Below, one piece after another: positions 7,690-14,811 of a stretch of DNA of 64,000 nucleotides. Each line of letters begins with the position of its first letter. The first letter of the stretch is position 1. A program made the translations under genes and the position numbers. Source of the DNA: UBA1234 sp964400015 (lineage in GTDB: Bacteria > Bacillota > Clostridia > TANB77 > UBA1234); NCBI GenBank assembly GCA_964400015.1, contig CAYNRR010000007.1, forward strand, positions 1-64,000, in the 5' to 3' direction. The notes beneath the pieces are model-generated. The model did no database searches, was not told the origin of the DNA, and worked only from the letters and a program-made list of their open reading frames with translations.

Positions 7690-8451
7690 ATGATAGATAT
7701 AAAAACTGAACGTGAAATAAAAAAGATGAGAGAAGTATGTAAGATTGTTGCTTTAGCTCATGAAGAAATAAAAAAATCTTTAAAAGTGGGAATGACTACT
7801 CAAGATATAGATGATATAACAGAAAGAGTTTTCAAAGAAAATGGTGCTAATCCTTCTTGTAAAGGATATCCTAAAAATTCTAGAAATCCATTCCCGGCAG
7901 CTTCTTGTATTTCAGTTAACGATGAAGTAATTCATGGTATGCCAGGAAGTAGAGTATTGAAAAATGGTGATGTAGTTTGTGTAGACATTGTTGCAGATAA
8001 AGATGGATTCTTTGGTGATGCCACAAGGTGTTATGTTGTAGGTGAAGGAACGCCAGAAGCATATGCAATTGTTGAGGCTGCAGAGGCTTGTTTTTGGGAA
8101 GGCGTTAAAATGGCGAAAGCTGGTAACAGAGTTTCTGATATATCACACGCTATACAAGTAGCTGCAGAAAGTAGAGGATACTCTGTTGTTAGAGAATATC
8201 AAGGACATGGTATCGGTACTCACATGCATGAAGATCCGGGTGTACCTAATTTCGGAAAGCCTGGTAAAGGACCAAGACTTGCTGTGGGAATGACCTTAGC
8301 TATTGAACCTATGATAAATGAAGGTTCACCTGATGTTGAAGTTTTGGATGATGAATGGACTGTAATAACAGCTGATGGGAAATTATCAGCACATTACGAA
8401 AATACAGTTTATATAGGCAAAAATGGGCCTGAAATTTTAACAGTTTTATAA
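7690..8451 (+). CDS. map: Methionine aminopeptidase, type I
   Basis: A 253-residue cytoplasmic metallo-exopeptidase that removes the initiator methionine. The metal ligands are visible: Asp in CVDIVADKDGFFGDATRCY, His in GHGIGTHMHEDPGVPNFG, Glu in LAIEPMINEG and Glu in ENTVYI near the end. It is 17 bases downstream of adk, so the two are co-transcribed. A perfect 12-bp terminator follows. Confidence 0.96.
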   Translation: MIDIKTEREIKKMREVCKIVALAHEEIKKSLKVGMTTQDIDDITERVFKENGANPSCKGYPKNSRNPFPAASCISVNDEVIHGMPGSRVLKNGDVVCVDIVADKDGFFGDATRCYVVGEGTPEAYAIVEAAEACFWEGVKMAKAGNRVSDISHAIQVAAESRGYSVVREYQGHGIGTHMHEDPGVPNFGKPGKGPRLAVGMTLAIEPMINEGSPDVEVLDDEWTVITADGKLSAHYENTVYIGKNGPEILTVL

Positions 8452-8462
8452 ATATGATTACT

Positions 8463-8506
8463 AAAGAAGATATTACAAGTTTACATGCTAGCAATATCTT
8501 CTTTTT
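8463..8506 (+). terminator. Terminator after map
   Basis: Perfect 12-bp arms AAAGAAGATATT (8463-8474) and AATATCTTCTTT (8493-8504) with an 18-base loop and a T-run. It ends the adk-map unit. Confidence 0.8.
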
Positions 8507-8541
8507 GAATATAAAATAAATGAATAAACAACAAAAAAACA

Positions 8542-8570
8542 TTGACATATAGCATGATTGGTTGTATACT
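8542..8570 (+). promoter_or_regulatory. Strong sigma-A promoter for the infA/alpha operon
   Basis: TTGACA at 8542-8547, a 17-base spacer and TATACT at 8565-8570, a near-consensus match. It probably drives the KOW gene, infA, rpmJ, rpsM, rpsK, rpsD, rpoA and rplQ as one unit, because no T-run terminator is seen until after rplQ. Confidence 0.85.
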
Positions 8571-8625
8571 TATTGAGTTAGAAAGTGGCTTTTTGCTAGT
8601 CTAAACAAGAAAGGTAGAGAATAAA

Positions 8626-8893
8626 TTGCGGAATACAAGTTGGAAATATTGTAATCTCAACAATGGGACGAGATAAAGGCATGTATTTTATAGTAATTGA
8701 TTCAGATGATAGGTACGTGTTTTTAGTTGATGGGTCGACTAGAAAAATAGAAAGACCTAAAAAGAAAAAAATCAAGCATGTACAAACAACAGAATATCAT
8801 TCTGATGTTATTGCCGAAAAAGTAAAAAACAAAAACAAGATATCAAATCAAGATTTAAAGAAAGCCTTAAAAGAAATTCTAAAAATCGGGTAG
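8626..8893 (+). CDS. KOW-domain RNA-binding protein (L14e/L6e/L27e-like), apparent +1 frameshift at codon 2
   Basis: Clostridia usually carry this small KOW protein between map and infA. From the ATG at 8663 the frame encodes GRDKGMYFIVIDSDDRYVFL and then RPKKKKIKH, both family hallmarks. However, family homology (QVGNIVIS) continues upstream in the same frame to 8630 with no ATG, GTG or TTG. A TTG at 8626, well placed after AAAGGTAGAG, is followed by CGG. Skipping the C at 8629 joins TTG to GGA and gives an 88-residue protein of normal length. Read literally, TTG opens a 16-codon dead end. See the findings for the same pattern in pth and recD2. If there is no recoding, translation could start only at 8663. 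Confidence 0.75.
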
Positions 8894-8902
8894 GAGGATG
8901 AA

Positions 8903-9121
8903 ATGTCTAAAGAAGATATTATCGAAGTTGAAGGTACGGTTGTAGAAGCTTTACCAAACACTGAATTTATTGTTGAACTTGAGAATGGACATAAATTGCA
9001 TGCACATATATCAGGTAAATTAAGAATGAATTTTATAAGAATACTACCAGGGGATAAGGTTAAATTGGAATTATCACCATATGATCTTAATCGTGGAAGA
9101 ATTACTTGGAGGGCAAAATAA
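8903..9121 (+). CDS. infA: Translation initiation factor IF-1
   Basis: A 72-residue OB-fold protein that binds the 30S A site during initiation. The sequence SKEDIIEVEGTVVEALPN and the block HISGKLRMNFIRILPGDKV are typical. It follows the KOW gene by nine bases with a GGAGGATGAA site, so it depends on the same transcript. A 7-bp hairpin without a T-run (9136-9156) lies after it. Confidence 0.97.
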   Translation: MSKEDIIEVEGTVVEALPNTEFIVELENGHKLHAHISGKLRMNFIRILPGDKVKLELSPYDLNRGRITWRAK

Positions 9122-9209
9122 TTGTTTTGCGCGGCACATTCTTTAAAAGAGAATGTAAAAAATATATAATATTTTTATTAAACTGGTTGTTTTTAAGGAG
9201 GGGAAAAGA

Positions 9210-9323
9210 ATGAAAGTTAGACCATCAGCTAAGAAAATTTGCGACAAATGCAAAGTAATCAAAAGAAAAGGCGTAGTAAGAGTAATATGCGAAAACCCAA
9301 AGCATAAGCAACGTCAAGGCTAG
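9210..9323 (+). CDS. rpmJ: 50S ribosomal protein L36 (bL36), zinc form
   Basis: A 37-residue protein beginning MKVRPSAKKICDKCKVIKRK. Zinc ligands C11, C14, C27 and H32 are present. An AAGGAGGGG site precedes the ATG at 9210. It lies between infA and rpsM, the usual place. A hairpin CGCTTA/TAAGCG (9401-9418) lies in the 154-base gap that follows. Confidence 0.97.
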   Translation: MKVRPSAKKICDKCKVIKRKGVVRVICENPKHKQRQG

Positions 9324-9477
9324 TACAAAACAAAAGTTAATAAATATTAAAAAGGTGCGGCTGTCCGAAAGGATTCTTTTTAGTATTTATATAGATCAAC
9401 CGCTTACGTCACTAAGCGAATGGCAAGGCATAAAGACATAAGTAGTAATGTAAAATTTATGGAGGTGTATTTTTTAA

Positions 9478-9849
9478 ATGGCTCGTATTGCAGGAGTTGA
9501 CTTACCAAGAGAAAAAAGAGTTGAAATAGGCTTAACATATATCTATGGTATAGGAAGAACAAAATCAAACGAAATTTTAAAAGCATCTGGTGTAAACCCA
9601 GATACAAGAGTTAAAGACTTAACAGAGGATGAAGTTATAAAAATAAGAGAAGTAATTGACAAAAATGGCTACAAAGTTGAAGGTGACTTAAGAAGAGAAA
9701 CTGCATTAAACATCAAAAGATTGATGGAAATCGGTTGCTACAGAGGATTAAGACACAGAAAGAATCTACCAGTTAGAGGACAAAGAACAAAAACTAATGC
9801 TAGAACTAGAAAAGGTCCAAGAAAATTAGTAGCTAATAAGAAGAAATAA
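9478..9849 (+). CDS. rpsM: 30S ribosomal protein S13 (uS13)
   Basis: A 123-residue head protein that contacts the 50S subunit and P-site tRNA. It begins ARIAGVDLPREKRVEIGLTY and ends with the basic tail RGQRTKTNARTRKGPRK. A GGAGGTG site precedes the ATG. The 154 bases upstream contain a 6-bp stem-loop at 9401-9418 that could be part of a leader; no known S4 leader was recognised. Confidence 0.97.
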   Translation: MARIAGVDLPREKRVEIGLTYIYGIGRTKSNEILKASGVNPDTRVKDLTEDEVIKIREVIDKNGYKVEGDLRRETALNIKRLMEIGCYRGLRHRKNLPVRGQRTKTNARTRKGPRKLVANKKK

Positions 9850-9865
9850 GGGAGGGTGAATTATA

Positions 9866-10267
9866 GTGGCTAAAGTACAAGCAAAGAAAAATGTTACTAG
9901 AAAAAGAAGAGAGCGTAAAAACATTGAAAAAGGTCAAGCTCATATTCACTCTAGTTTCAATAACACAATAGTTACAATTACTGACGTACAAGGAAATACA
10001 ATTTCTTGGGCTAGTTCAGGTGGACTAGGATTCAAAGGTTCAAGAAAAAGTACTCCATATGCTTCACAAATGACTGCTGAAACAGCAGCAAAAGCAGCTA
10101 TGGAACATGGTTTAAAAACAATAGAAGTTTTCGTTAAAGGACCAGGAGCTGGTAGAGAAGCAGCAATTCGTGCACTTCAAACAGCTGGACTTGAAATCAG
10201 TATGATTAAAGATGTTACTCCAATTCCACACAATGGTTGTAGACCACCAAAAAGAAGAAGAGTATAG
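9866..10267 (+). CDS. rpsK: 30S ribosomal protein S11 (uS11), GTG start
   Basis: A 133-residue platform protein contacting mRNA upstream of the P site. Conserved segments are GQAHIHSSFNNTIVTITD and the end DVTPIPHNGCRPPKRRRV. The start is GTG at 9866, preceded by AAGGGAGGGTG. It is 16 bases after rpsM. Confidence 0.97.
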   Translation: MAKVQAKKNVTRKRRERKNIEKGQAHIHSSFNNTIVTITDVQGNTISWASSGGLGFKGSRKSTPYASQMTAETAAKAAMEHGLKTIEVFVKGPGAGREAAIRALQTAGLEISMIKDVTPIPHNGCRPPKRRRV

Positions 10268-10313
10268 TTTTATTATTTTTTGAAATTTAGATTAAGAAAG
10301 GATGAATAGATAA

Positions 10314-10943
10314 ATGGCAAGATATACAGGAGAGTCATGCCGTGTTTGCCGTAGAGAAGGCGAGAAATTGTTTCTTAAAGGTTCAAGATGTTATACTGAT
10401 AAATGTGCACTAGCTAGAAGAGCATATGCACCAGGTCAACATGGACAAAAAAGAAAGAAACAATCAGAATATGGCACTCAATTAAGAGAAAAACAAAAAG
10501 CAAAATCATTTTATGGAGTTTTAGAGTCTCAATTTAGAAAATATTTTGAAGAGGCTGCTAGATCAAAAGGTGTTACAGGTACAAGATTACTTCAAATTCT
10601 TGAAAGTAGACTTGATAACGTAGTATATAGATTAGGTTTAGCTACATCAAGAGCACAAGCAAGACAATTAGTTAGACATGGTCACTTTGAAGTAGATGGC
10701 GTAAAAGTAAATATTCCATCATATTTAACAAAAGTAGGAGAAGTTGTTAAAGTAAAAGAATCAAGTGCTAATAGCGAAATATTCAAACAAATCGTTGAAT
10801 CAACAGAAAATGGTAGACCAGTTCCAACATGGTTAGAAGCTGATTTAGCGAACAGAACAGGAAAAATAGTTGCTCTTCCATCAAGAGAAGAAATAGATTT
10901 ACCAGTTCAAGAGCATTTGATTGTTGAATTGTATTCTAAATAG
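10314..10943 (+). CDS. rpsD: 30S ribosomal protein S4 (uS4), zinc form
   Basis: A 209-residue primary 16S rRNA-binding assembly protein that also helps mRNA entry. The N-terminus has zinc ligands C9, C12, C26 and C31 followed by YAPGQHGQ. The S4 RNA-binding domain lies at about 98-160 (LESRLDNVVYRLGLATSR). An AAGGATG site precedes the ATG. It is placed between rpsK and rpoA, the usual alpha-operon order. Confidence 0.97.
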   Translation: MARYTGESCRVCRREGEKLFLKGSRCYTDKCALARRAYAPGQHGQKRKKQSEYGTQLREKQKAKSFYGVLESQFRKYFEEAARSKGVTGTRLLQILESRLDNVVYRLGLATSRAQARQLVRHGHFEVDGVKVNIPSYLTKVGEVVKVKESSANSEIFKQIVESTENGRPVPTWLEADLANRTGKIVALPSREEIDLPVQEHLIVELYSK

Positions 10944-10982
10944 AAATAAGTAAAAAATAAAATTATATTTAGGAGGTCAAAG

Positions 10983-11930
10983 ATGATTGAATTCGAAAAG
11001 CCAAGAATCGAATGTTTAAAGTTGGATAATGACAATATGTATGCAAAATTTGTATGTGAACCTTTAGAAAGAGGTTACGGAATTACTTTAGGTAATTCAC
11101 TTCGTAGAATTTTGTTATCATCATTACCAGGTGCAGCAATAACAAGCATTAAAGTTGATGGAATTCAACATGAGTTTTCAACTATTCCAGGAATCGTTGA
11201 AGATGTAGTAGAAATAATATTAAATTTAAAGAACGTTAGATTAAAAATATTTGATAACGAAGTTAAGAACTTAAGAATAGATGTTGATGAAGAAGGAGAA
11301 GTAACTGCTGGATGTATCACTGGTGATGCTAATGTAGAAATCTTAAATCCTGACTTACATATCTGTACAATTTCTGAAGGTGGAAGTTTACATATGGAAC
11401 TTACAGCTAACAGAGGTAGAGGATATAATCCATCAGTAAAAAATAAAAATCCAGACCAACCAATAGGAGTTATTGCTATAGATTCAATTTACACTCCAGT
11501 TAAGAAAGTTAATTTTTATGTAGAGAATACAAGAGTAGGTCAAATTACTGACTTTGACAAATTGACAATTGAATTATGGACAGATGGTAGCTTGCTTCCT
11601 GATGAGGCATTAAGCTTGGCTGCTAAAGTTATGAACGAACATTTAGCACTATTTATAGACTTATCAGAAGCAACAAAAAATACAGAAATTATGGTTGAAA
11701 AAGAAGAATCTAAGAAAGAAAAAGTTTTAGAAACTACAATCGAAGAATTAGATTTATCTGTAAGATCATATAATTGCTTAAAAAGAGCTGGAATTATCAA
11801 TGTTGAAGATTTAACTAACAAGACAGAAGAAGAAATGATGAAAGTTAGAAATTTAGGTAGAAAATCTTTAGAAGAAGTAACTAATAAGTTACATTCTTTA
11901 GGACTAGATTTTATGCCTAGTGAAGAATAA
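10983..11930 (+). CDS. rpoA: RNA polymerase alpha subunit
   Basis: A 315-residue subunit. The N-terminal dimerisation domain has GYGITLGNSLRRILLSSLPG. The C-terminal domain, about residues 245-312, binds UP elements and activators and has LKRAGI and VRNLGRKSLEEV helix-hairpin-helix segments. A linker rich in Glu/Lys (about 238-248) joins them. AGGAGG lies before the ATG. Confidence 0.98.
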   Translation: MIEFEKPRIECLKLDNDNMYAKFVCEPLERGYGITLGNSLRRILLSSLPGAAITSIKVDGIQHEFSTIPGIVEDVVEIILNLKNVRLKIFDNEVKNLRIDVDEEGEVTAGCITGDANVEILNPDLHICTISEGGSLHMELTANRGRGYNPSVKNKNPDQPIGVIAIDSIYTPVKKVNFYVENTRVGQITDFDKLTIELWTDGSLLPDEALSLAAKVMNEHLALFIDLSEATKNTEIMVEKEESKKEKVLETTIEELDLSVRSYNCLKRAGIINVEDLTNKTEEEMMKVRNLGRKSLEEVTNKLHSLGLDFMPSEE

Positions 11931-11956
11931 TGCGAAATAAGGAAGGGTGAAATAAA

Positions 11957-12484
11957 GTGGCAGAAATTAGAAAGTTGGGAAGAAAAACTGATCATAGATT
12001 AGCGATGCTTAAAAACTTGACAACTAGCGTGATTTGGCATGGTCAAATCGAAACTACTGAGGCTAAAGCTAAAGAAGTAAAGAGCATAGTTGATAGCTTA
12101 ATTTCTCTTGCTATAAAAGAAAAAGATAACTATGAAATGGTAGAAGAAACTGTTTCATTAGCTAAAATTGATGAGAAAACAGGTAATAAAGTTACTGAAA
12201 CTGTTACAAGTGCTAACGGTAAAACTTACACAAAAGTTGTTAGAGAAAACGTTACAAGAACAGTTAAAAAAGATAATCCATCAAGACTTGCTGCAAGAAA
12301 GAAAATTATTGCTAACTTAAATAAAGTAAAAGACGCTGAAGGTAATAATGTTGATTTACCAGGAAAAATGTTCGGAGAACTTGCTGAAAAATATGCAGAT
12401 AGAAAAGGCGGTTATACAAGAATAATTAAACTTGGTCAAAGAAAAGGCGATGCAGCAGAAGCTGTTATTTTACAATTAGTTTAA
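11957..12484 (+). CDS. rplQ: 50S ribosomal protein L17 (bL17), with long internal insertion, GTG start
   Basis: A 175-residue protein, longer than the usual 112-130. The N-terminus (RKLGRKTDHRLAMLKNL, ETTEAKAKEV) and C-terminus (GGYTRIIKLGQRKGDAAE) are canonical. About 40 extra residues between 57 and 97, rich in Thr/Val/Lys, split them. Similar insertions occur in some Clostridia (recollection of the family). The start is GTG at 11957 after GGAAGGGTG. It is the last gene of the alpha operon and is followed by a perfect terminator. Confidence 0.95.
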   Translation: MAEIRKLGRKTDHRLAMLKNLTTSVIWHGQIETTEAKAKEVKSIVDSLISLAIKEKDNYEMVEETVSLAKIDEKTGNKVTETVTSANGKTYTKVVRENVTRTVKKDNPSRLAARKKIIANLNKVKDAEGNNVDLPGKMFGELAEKYADRKGGYTRIIKLGQRKGDAAEAVILQLV

Positions 12485-12496
12485 TAAAAATATTGG

Positions 12497-12531
12497 AGAA
12501 CTAAGATATGAGATATCTTAGTTCTTTTTTT
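12497..12531 (+). terminator. Terminator of the alpha operon
   Basis: A perfect 13-bp stem (12497-12509 with 12513-12525), a GAG loop and a seven-base T-run just after rplQ. Confidence 0.93.
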
Positions 12532-12547
12532 GTCTATTAAAGTATAC

Positions 12548-12576
12548 TTGATTATATTTATTGATTGAGATATAAT
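12548..12576 (+). promoter_or_regulatory. Promoter before the winged-helix gene, flanked by GTATACT repeats
   Basis: TTGATT at 12548-12553, a 17-base spacer and TATAAT at 12571-12576. The heptamer GTATACT occurs at 12542-12548, touching the -35, and again at 12591-12597 just after the start region. Further down, TACACGT and ACGTGTA form a 7-bp inverted repeat around 12627-12665. The long 5' leader (about 170 bases) has no other gene. Confidence 0.6.
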
Positions 12577-12755
12577 GTTTTTGTGAGTAGGTATACTCCA
12601 TATAATATTTTTAATTTTTGATTTTTACACGTTTATATTGAACTTATATGAAGTATTACGTGTAGACTATTTTTCTTTAATATATGAAGATATGTTTAAG
12701 AAAAGTAGAAGATTAAACTAGAAATTCTGGATTTAATTTTAAGGGAGGAATAAGA

Positions 12756-13700
12756 ATGATAGAAGATAGTGCTATTAAAGCTCCTAAATCACCTTTTGCG
12801 ATGAGGGAGAATGAAATTAAGGTCTTTGATGGAAAAGACGGATATGCCTCAATAGACCAAGTTGTATTCAAGATTGATATGGGATATATAAATGAACTTC
12901 ATTTTCAAATACTTGAAATTATCAACGATTTTGAATTTATTACTTCAAGACAAATATATCAAATGTTAACTTATAAGGGAATTGAAATAAAGTCTCAAGA
13001 TAAGTTAAATAAAAAGCTTGAAGATATGATAAAGAGCAAAATTATAACGAGATATTATTTCTCTAGTGATGAAGGTAAAGGAATATATAGAATTTATTGT
13101 TTAGATAAAATCGGTAAGTATTTATTAAATTCGAGAGGTATAAAAACTACATGGCAACCAACTGATAATACTAAGCCTGTATATATGTTAAAGAGAAGAC
13201 TTGCTGGAAACCAAGTAATAATTGCATATATGCAAAAGGTTGCTGCATATAAAAGCTTTGCTTTAAATCCTATGATGTATGCTAAAAGACAAAATACAAG
13301 ATTTCAACCATCGGGTGGTCAAGTTACAGTTGTTAAAGATGATATTAAGGTTGATTTTATTTTTGAAGTGGTTAGAAGAAATCCTGGTTGGGAAGAAAAA
13401 TTCATGGAAAAAATGAAATTATACGAGGAGTTTTATGCTAATTATCAAGCAAAGGACTGTGGATTTGATAAGAGACCACAGCTAGTTTTGATTGCTGAAG
13501 ATGATGAACATTTAATTGAATTGTTTAAGAATATTAAAAGAATAAATGTTGAATTGAAGGGTATTGAAATTTATTTTTCAACTGATTTAAGACAGTTAGA
13601 AAATGAAATTGATAAAACTATTATAGTATTTAAGCAAGATCCTACAACAGGTAGATATAGTATGGAAATGGGCCCAGTTTCATTTCTTGAAAACAAATAA
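12756..13700 (+). CDS. Winged-helix protein resembling replication-relaxation family
   Basis: A 314-residue soluble protein. Residues about 45-125 read like a winged helix: helices around LHFQILEIINDFEFITSRQI, then a wing ending KIGKYLLNS. This resembles the replication-relaxation/MobC-like proteins that accompany conjugation coupling ATPases in Gram-positive elements, but I assign it by pattern only. The C-terminal half (residues about 195-300) has an alternating alpha/beta pattern (KVDFIFEVV, PQLVLIAEDDEHL) that may be a degenerate nuclease-like or Rossmann-like domain. The gene has its own promoter and terminator. A VirD4-like ATPase lies 1.1 kb away on the other strand, with galE between them. 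Confidence 0.6.
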   Translation: MIEDSAIKAPKSPFAMRENEIKVFDGKDGYASIDQVVFKIDMGYINELHFQILEIINDFEFITSRQIYQMLTYKGIEIKSQDKLNKKLEDMIKSKIITRYYFSSDEGKGIYRIYCLDKIGKYLLNSRGIKTTWQPTDNTKPVYMLKRRLAGNQVIIAYMQKVAAYKSFALNPMMYAKRQNTRFQPSGGQVTVVKDDIKVDFIFEVVRRNPGWEEKFMEKMKLYEEFYANYQAKDCGFDKRPQLVLIAEDDEHLIELFKNIKRINVELKGIEIYFSTDLRQLENEIDKTIIVFKQDPTTGRYSMEMGPVSFLENK

Positions 13701-13708
13701 TTATAAGA

Positions 13709-13738
13709 GAGAGGTTGCTTTAATGTAACCTCTTTTTT
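13709..13738 (+). terminator. Terminator after the winged-helix gene
   Basis: Stem AGAGGTT (13710-13716) with AACCTCT (13727-13733), extended by weaker pairs inside, followed by a T-run. It ends 20 bases before galE. Confidence 0.8.
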
Positions 13739-13758
13739 GAAATTTAAGGAGGTTTTTT

Positions 13759-14763
13759 ATGAAAATTTTATTGACGGGTGGAGCAGGATATATTGGCTCG
13801 CACACAGCTATTGAATTAGTACAAGCAGGATATGATATTGTTATAGGAGATAATTTCTCAAATAGCAAACCTGAAGTTATTGGAAGACTAGAAAAAATAT
13901 TAGATAAGCAAGTTAAATTCTACGAAATCGATTTTACAAATTATGAAGCTGTTGATGAGCTATTTGCAAAAGAAAATTTTGATGCTGTAATACATTTTGC
14001 AGGTCTTAAAGCTGTTGGAGAGTCGTGTTCAATTCCTTTAGAATATTACAGAAATAATATTGATAGTACATTGGTTTTATTGAAAGCTATGAAAAAATAT
14101 GGCGTAAACAATATTGTTTTTAGTTCATCTGCAACAGTATATGGTATTCCTAAAGAAATTCCTTTAAAAGAGGATATGCCTACTTCTTGCACTAATCCAT
14201 ACGGTTGGACAAAGTATATGAATGAGCAAATATTGAAAGATGTTGCAAAAGCAAATCCGCAAATGTCAGTAATTTTGTTAAGATATTTTAATCCTATTGG
14301 TGCTCACGAAAGTGGTTTGATAGGTGAAGATCCAAATGGGATTCCTAATAACTTAATGCCATACATAACTCAAGTAGCTAATAAGAGACTACCATTACTT
14401 AATATTTTTGGAAATGATTATCCAACTAAAGATGGTACAGGTGTTAGAGATTATATTCATGTTGTAGATTTGGCTAAAGGACACGTAAAAGCTATTGATT
14501 TTTCTTTTAAGAATAGAGGAGTTGAGATTTTTAATCTTGGTACTGGAAAAGGTTGTAGCGTTTTAGATATTGTTAAAGCTTTTGAAGAAGCCAATAATGT
14601 AGAAGTTCCTTATGCAATTGTTGAAAGAAGACCAGGTGATATTGCAGAATGTTATGCTGATGCTTCTAAAGCTGCTGAACTATTAAATTGGCATGCTGAA
14701 AGAGATCTTGTTCAAATGTGTAAAGATTCATGGAGATGGCAACAAAATTGCAATTTAAAATAA
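13759..14763 (+). CDS. galE: UDP-glucose 4-epimerase
   Basis: A 334-residue NAD-dependent short-chain dehydrogenase-type epimerase that interconverts UDP-glucose and UDP-galactose. The Rossmann motif GGAGYIG is at 7-13. The catalytic Ser124 lies in SSSATVYG, and the YxxxK pair is Y148/K152 in NPYGWTKYM. TTAAGGAGG precedes the ATG. It has no sugar-metabolism neighbours and is bounded by terminators on both sides. Confidence 0.95.
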   Translation: MKILLTGGAGYIGSHTAIELVQAGYDIVIGDNFSNSKPEVIGRLEKILDKQVKFYEIDFTNYEAVDELFAKENFDAVIHFAGLKAVGESCSIPLEYYRNNIDSTLVLLKAMKKYGVNNIVFSSSATVYGIPKEIPLKEDMPTSCTNPYGWTKYMNEQILKDVAKANPQMSVILLRYFNPIGAHESGLIGEDPNGIPNNLMPYITQVANKRLPLLNIFGNDYPTKDGTGVRDYIHVVDLAKGHVKAIDFSFKNRGVEIFNLGTGKGCSVLDIVKAFEEANNVEVPYAIVERRPGDIAECYADASKAAELLNWHAERDLVQMCKDSWRWQQNCNLK

Positions 14764-14764
14764 T

Positions 14765-14803
14765 AAAAAAACCTTCAAGTAGGAATACTTGAAGGCTTTT
14801 TTT
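14765..14803. terminator. Bidirectional terminator between galE and the coupling-type ATPase
   Basis: Perfect 9-bp stem CCTTCAAGT/ACTTGAAGG (14772-14780 with 14787-14795), with an A-run before and a T-run after. It can therefore serve both convergent genes. Confidence 0.88.
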
Positions 14804-14811
14804 AATCCTTT

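Noticed and set aside
9324..9477. S4 autoregulatory leader before rpsM
   Set aside because: Only one 6-bp stem (9401-9418) is evident; I cannot identify a known alpha-operon pseudoknot.
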